Assembly (NCBI RefSeq): GCF_009600605.1
Contig: NZ_VWNA01000001.1
Location: forward strand, 1,240,001-1,304,000
Length of the DNA: 64,000 nt
Source of the DNA: Segnochrobactrum spirostomi
GTDB lineage: Bacteria > Pseudomonadota > Alphaproteobacteria > Rhizobiales > Segnochrobactraceae
Reading direction: 5' to 3'
This document shows positions 63,290 through 64,000 of this stretch, one piece after another; within the stretch, counting starts at the first letter, position 1, and each line of letters opens with the position of its first letter. A program made the translations under genes and the position numbers. Under the pieces are notes generated by a model. It ran no database searches and was not told the origin of the DNA. It saw nothing but the letters and a program-made list of their open reading frames with translations.

Positions 63290-64000
63290 TGGGTGTCGAG
63301 ATCCTGACCTTCGGCTGCCGGCTCAACACGGTGGAGACCGAGGTGATCCGGCGCGAGGCGAAGGCTGCCGGTGTCGCCGAGACGATCGTCATCAACACCT
63401 GCGCAGTGACGGGCGAGGCGGTGCGCCAGGCCCGCCAGGCGATCCGCAAGGCGCGCCGGGAGAACGGCGGTGCGCGCATCGTCGTCACCGGCTGCGCCGC
63501 CCAGACCGAGCCCGAGACCTTCGCCGAGATGGACGAGGTCGATCTCGTGCTCGGCAACGCCGAGAAGCTCGACCCGGCCGCGTGGCGCCGCATCGCCGGC
63601 GACAACCGGCCCTCCGGCCCCGATTTCGGCGTCTCGGCCGCGGAGAAGATCCGCGTCGACGACATCATGGCGGTGCGCGAGACCGCGGCCCACCTGATCG
63701 AGGGCCTCGAAGGGCGCACCCGCGCCTTCGTCCAGGTGCAGAACGGCTGCGACCATCGCTGCACCTTCTGCATCATCCCGTTCGGCCGTGGCCCCTCCCG
63801 CTCGGTGCCGATGGGGGCCGTGGTCCAGGAAATCCGCGCCATCGCCGAGCGCGGCACGGCGGAAGTGGTGCTGACCGGCGTCGACCTCACCTCCTACGGC
63901 CAGGACCTGCCGGGGGCGCCGCGGCTCGGCGAGCTCGTCCGCCGCATCCTCAAGAACGTGCCGGAGCTGAAGCGCCTGCGGCTCTCCTCGATCGATTCCA
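63289..64000 (+). CDS. mtaB: tRNA t6A37 C2-methylthiotransferase (partial, cut by window end)
   Basis: A radical SAM methylthiotransferase that converts t6A to ms2t6A at position 37 of tRNAs. The first 237 residues are present. Cysteines C10, C38 and C69 hold the auxiliary cluster in FGCRLNTVE, NTCAVT and VTGCAAQ. The radical SAM motif is C154xxxC158xxC161 in NGCDHRCTFCIIPFGRG. The start overlaps the dapF stop by one base, indicating coupling. The 3' end and TRAM domain lie beyond the window. MiaB is less likely because the opening EILTFGCRLNTVE is the MtaB form. Confidence 0.93.
   Translation, partial: MGVEILTFGCRLNTVETEVIRREAKAAGVAETIVINTCAVTGEAVRQARQAIRKARRENGGARIVVTGCAAQTEPETFAEMDEVDLVLGNAEKLDPAAWRRIAGDNRPSGPDFGVSAAEKIRVDDIMAVRETAAHLIEGLEGRTRAFVQVQNGCDHRCTFCIIPFGRGPSRSVPMGAVVQEIRAIAERGTAEVVLTGVDLTSYGQDLPGAPRLGELVRRILKNVPELKRLRLSSIDS

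Overview
The window is a 64 kb piece of a high-GC alphaproteobacterial chromosome, most likely Hyphomicrobiales (Rhizobiales). The evidence is a complete AapJQMP general amino acid transporter, the gene block lysC-ptsP-prfA-prmC-DUF4167, a PleC/DivJ/PdhS-type histidine kinase behind a promoter crowded with GANTC (CcrM) sites and a CtrA half-site, and REP-like palindromic repeats of a kind common in rhizobial genomes. No rRNA, tRNA, CRISPR array, transposase, integrase or phage gene was seen, so this looks like core chromosome. Genus cannot be told from the sequence.

Layout. 0-11 kb: sulfur amino acid genes (cysE, cysK, sseA, metC) with a photolyase and the aapJQMP operon. 11-14 kb: a three-gene envelope operon (ArnT-like GT39, GT2, LABN protein). 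14-25 kb: a CpdA-like phosphodiesterase, then two divergent operons. One encodes an exporter-like ABC protein with a degenerate, enlarged nucleotide-binding domain, a cyclic-nucleotide-binding protein and an MBL-fold hydrolase. The other encodes two MurG-like and two GT4 glycosyltransferases and a deacetylase-like protein. This 10 kb locus is the best candidate for an undescribed system. 25-31 kb: a peptide-type ABC importer with a double-NBD ATPase. 31-39 kb: a dCACHE-like adenylate cyclase, pepN and the cell-cycle-type kinase. 39-47 kb: S49 peptidase, cyanide-insensitive-type bd oxidase, a uracil-DNA glycosylase, a small glycosyltransferase, a PA0069-type radical SAM protein and rnhB. 47-55 kb: DUF4167, prmC, prfA, ptsP, lysC. 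55-64 kb: ubiG, DUF1178, a nitrilase-like hydrolase, grxC, comF, a BioC-like methyltransferase, a membrane protein, a GH17-membrane fusion, dapF and a partial mtaB.

Two cross-cutting observations stand out. Four genes (aapJ, the radical SAM gene, rnhB, lysC), and probably a fifth (the methyltransferase start), are each one base short in a G/C run of 4-5. In each case adding one base restores an intact, family-like protein. Because lysC and rnhB are normally needed and the rest of the region is healthy, uncorrected homopolymer indels in the assembly are the simplest explanation. Second, cyclic-nucleotide functions (class III cyclase, CpdA-like phosphodiesterase, CNB-domain protein) recur within 20 kb and flank the glycan/ABC locus.

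Many overlapping start/stop junctions (ATGA, GTGA, TGATG) indicate tight translational coupling, and GTG starts are frequent. Functions rest on motifs and remembered family features; no database search was possible.
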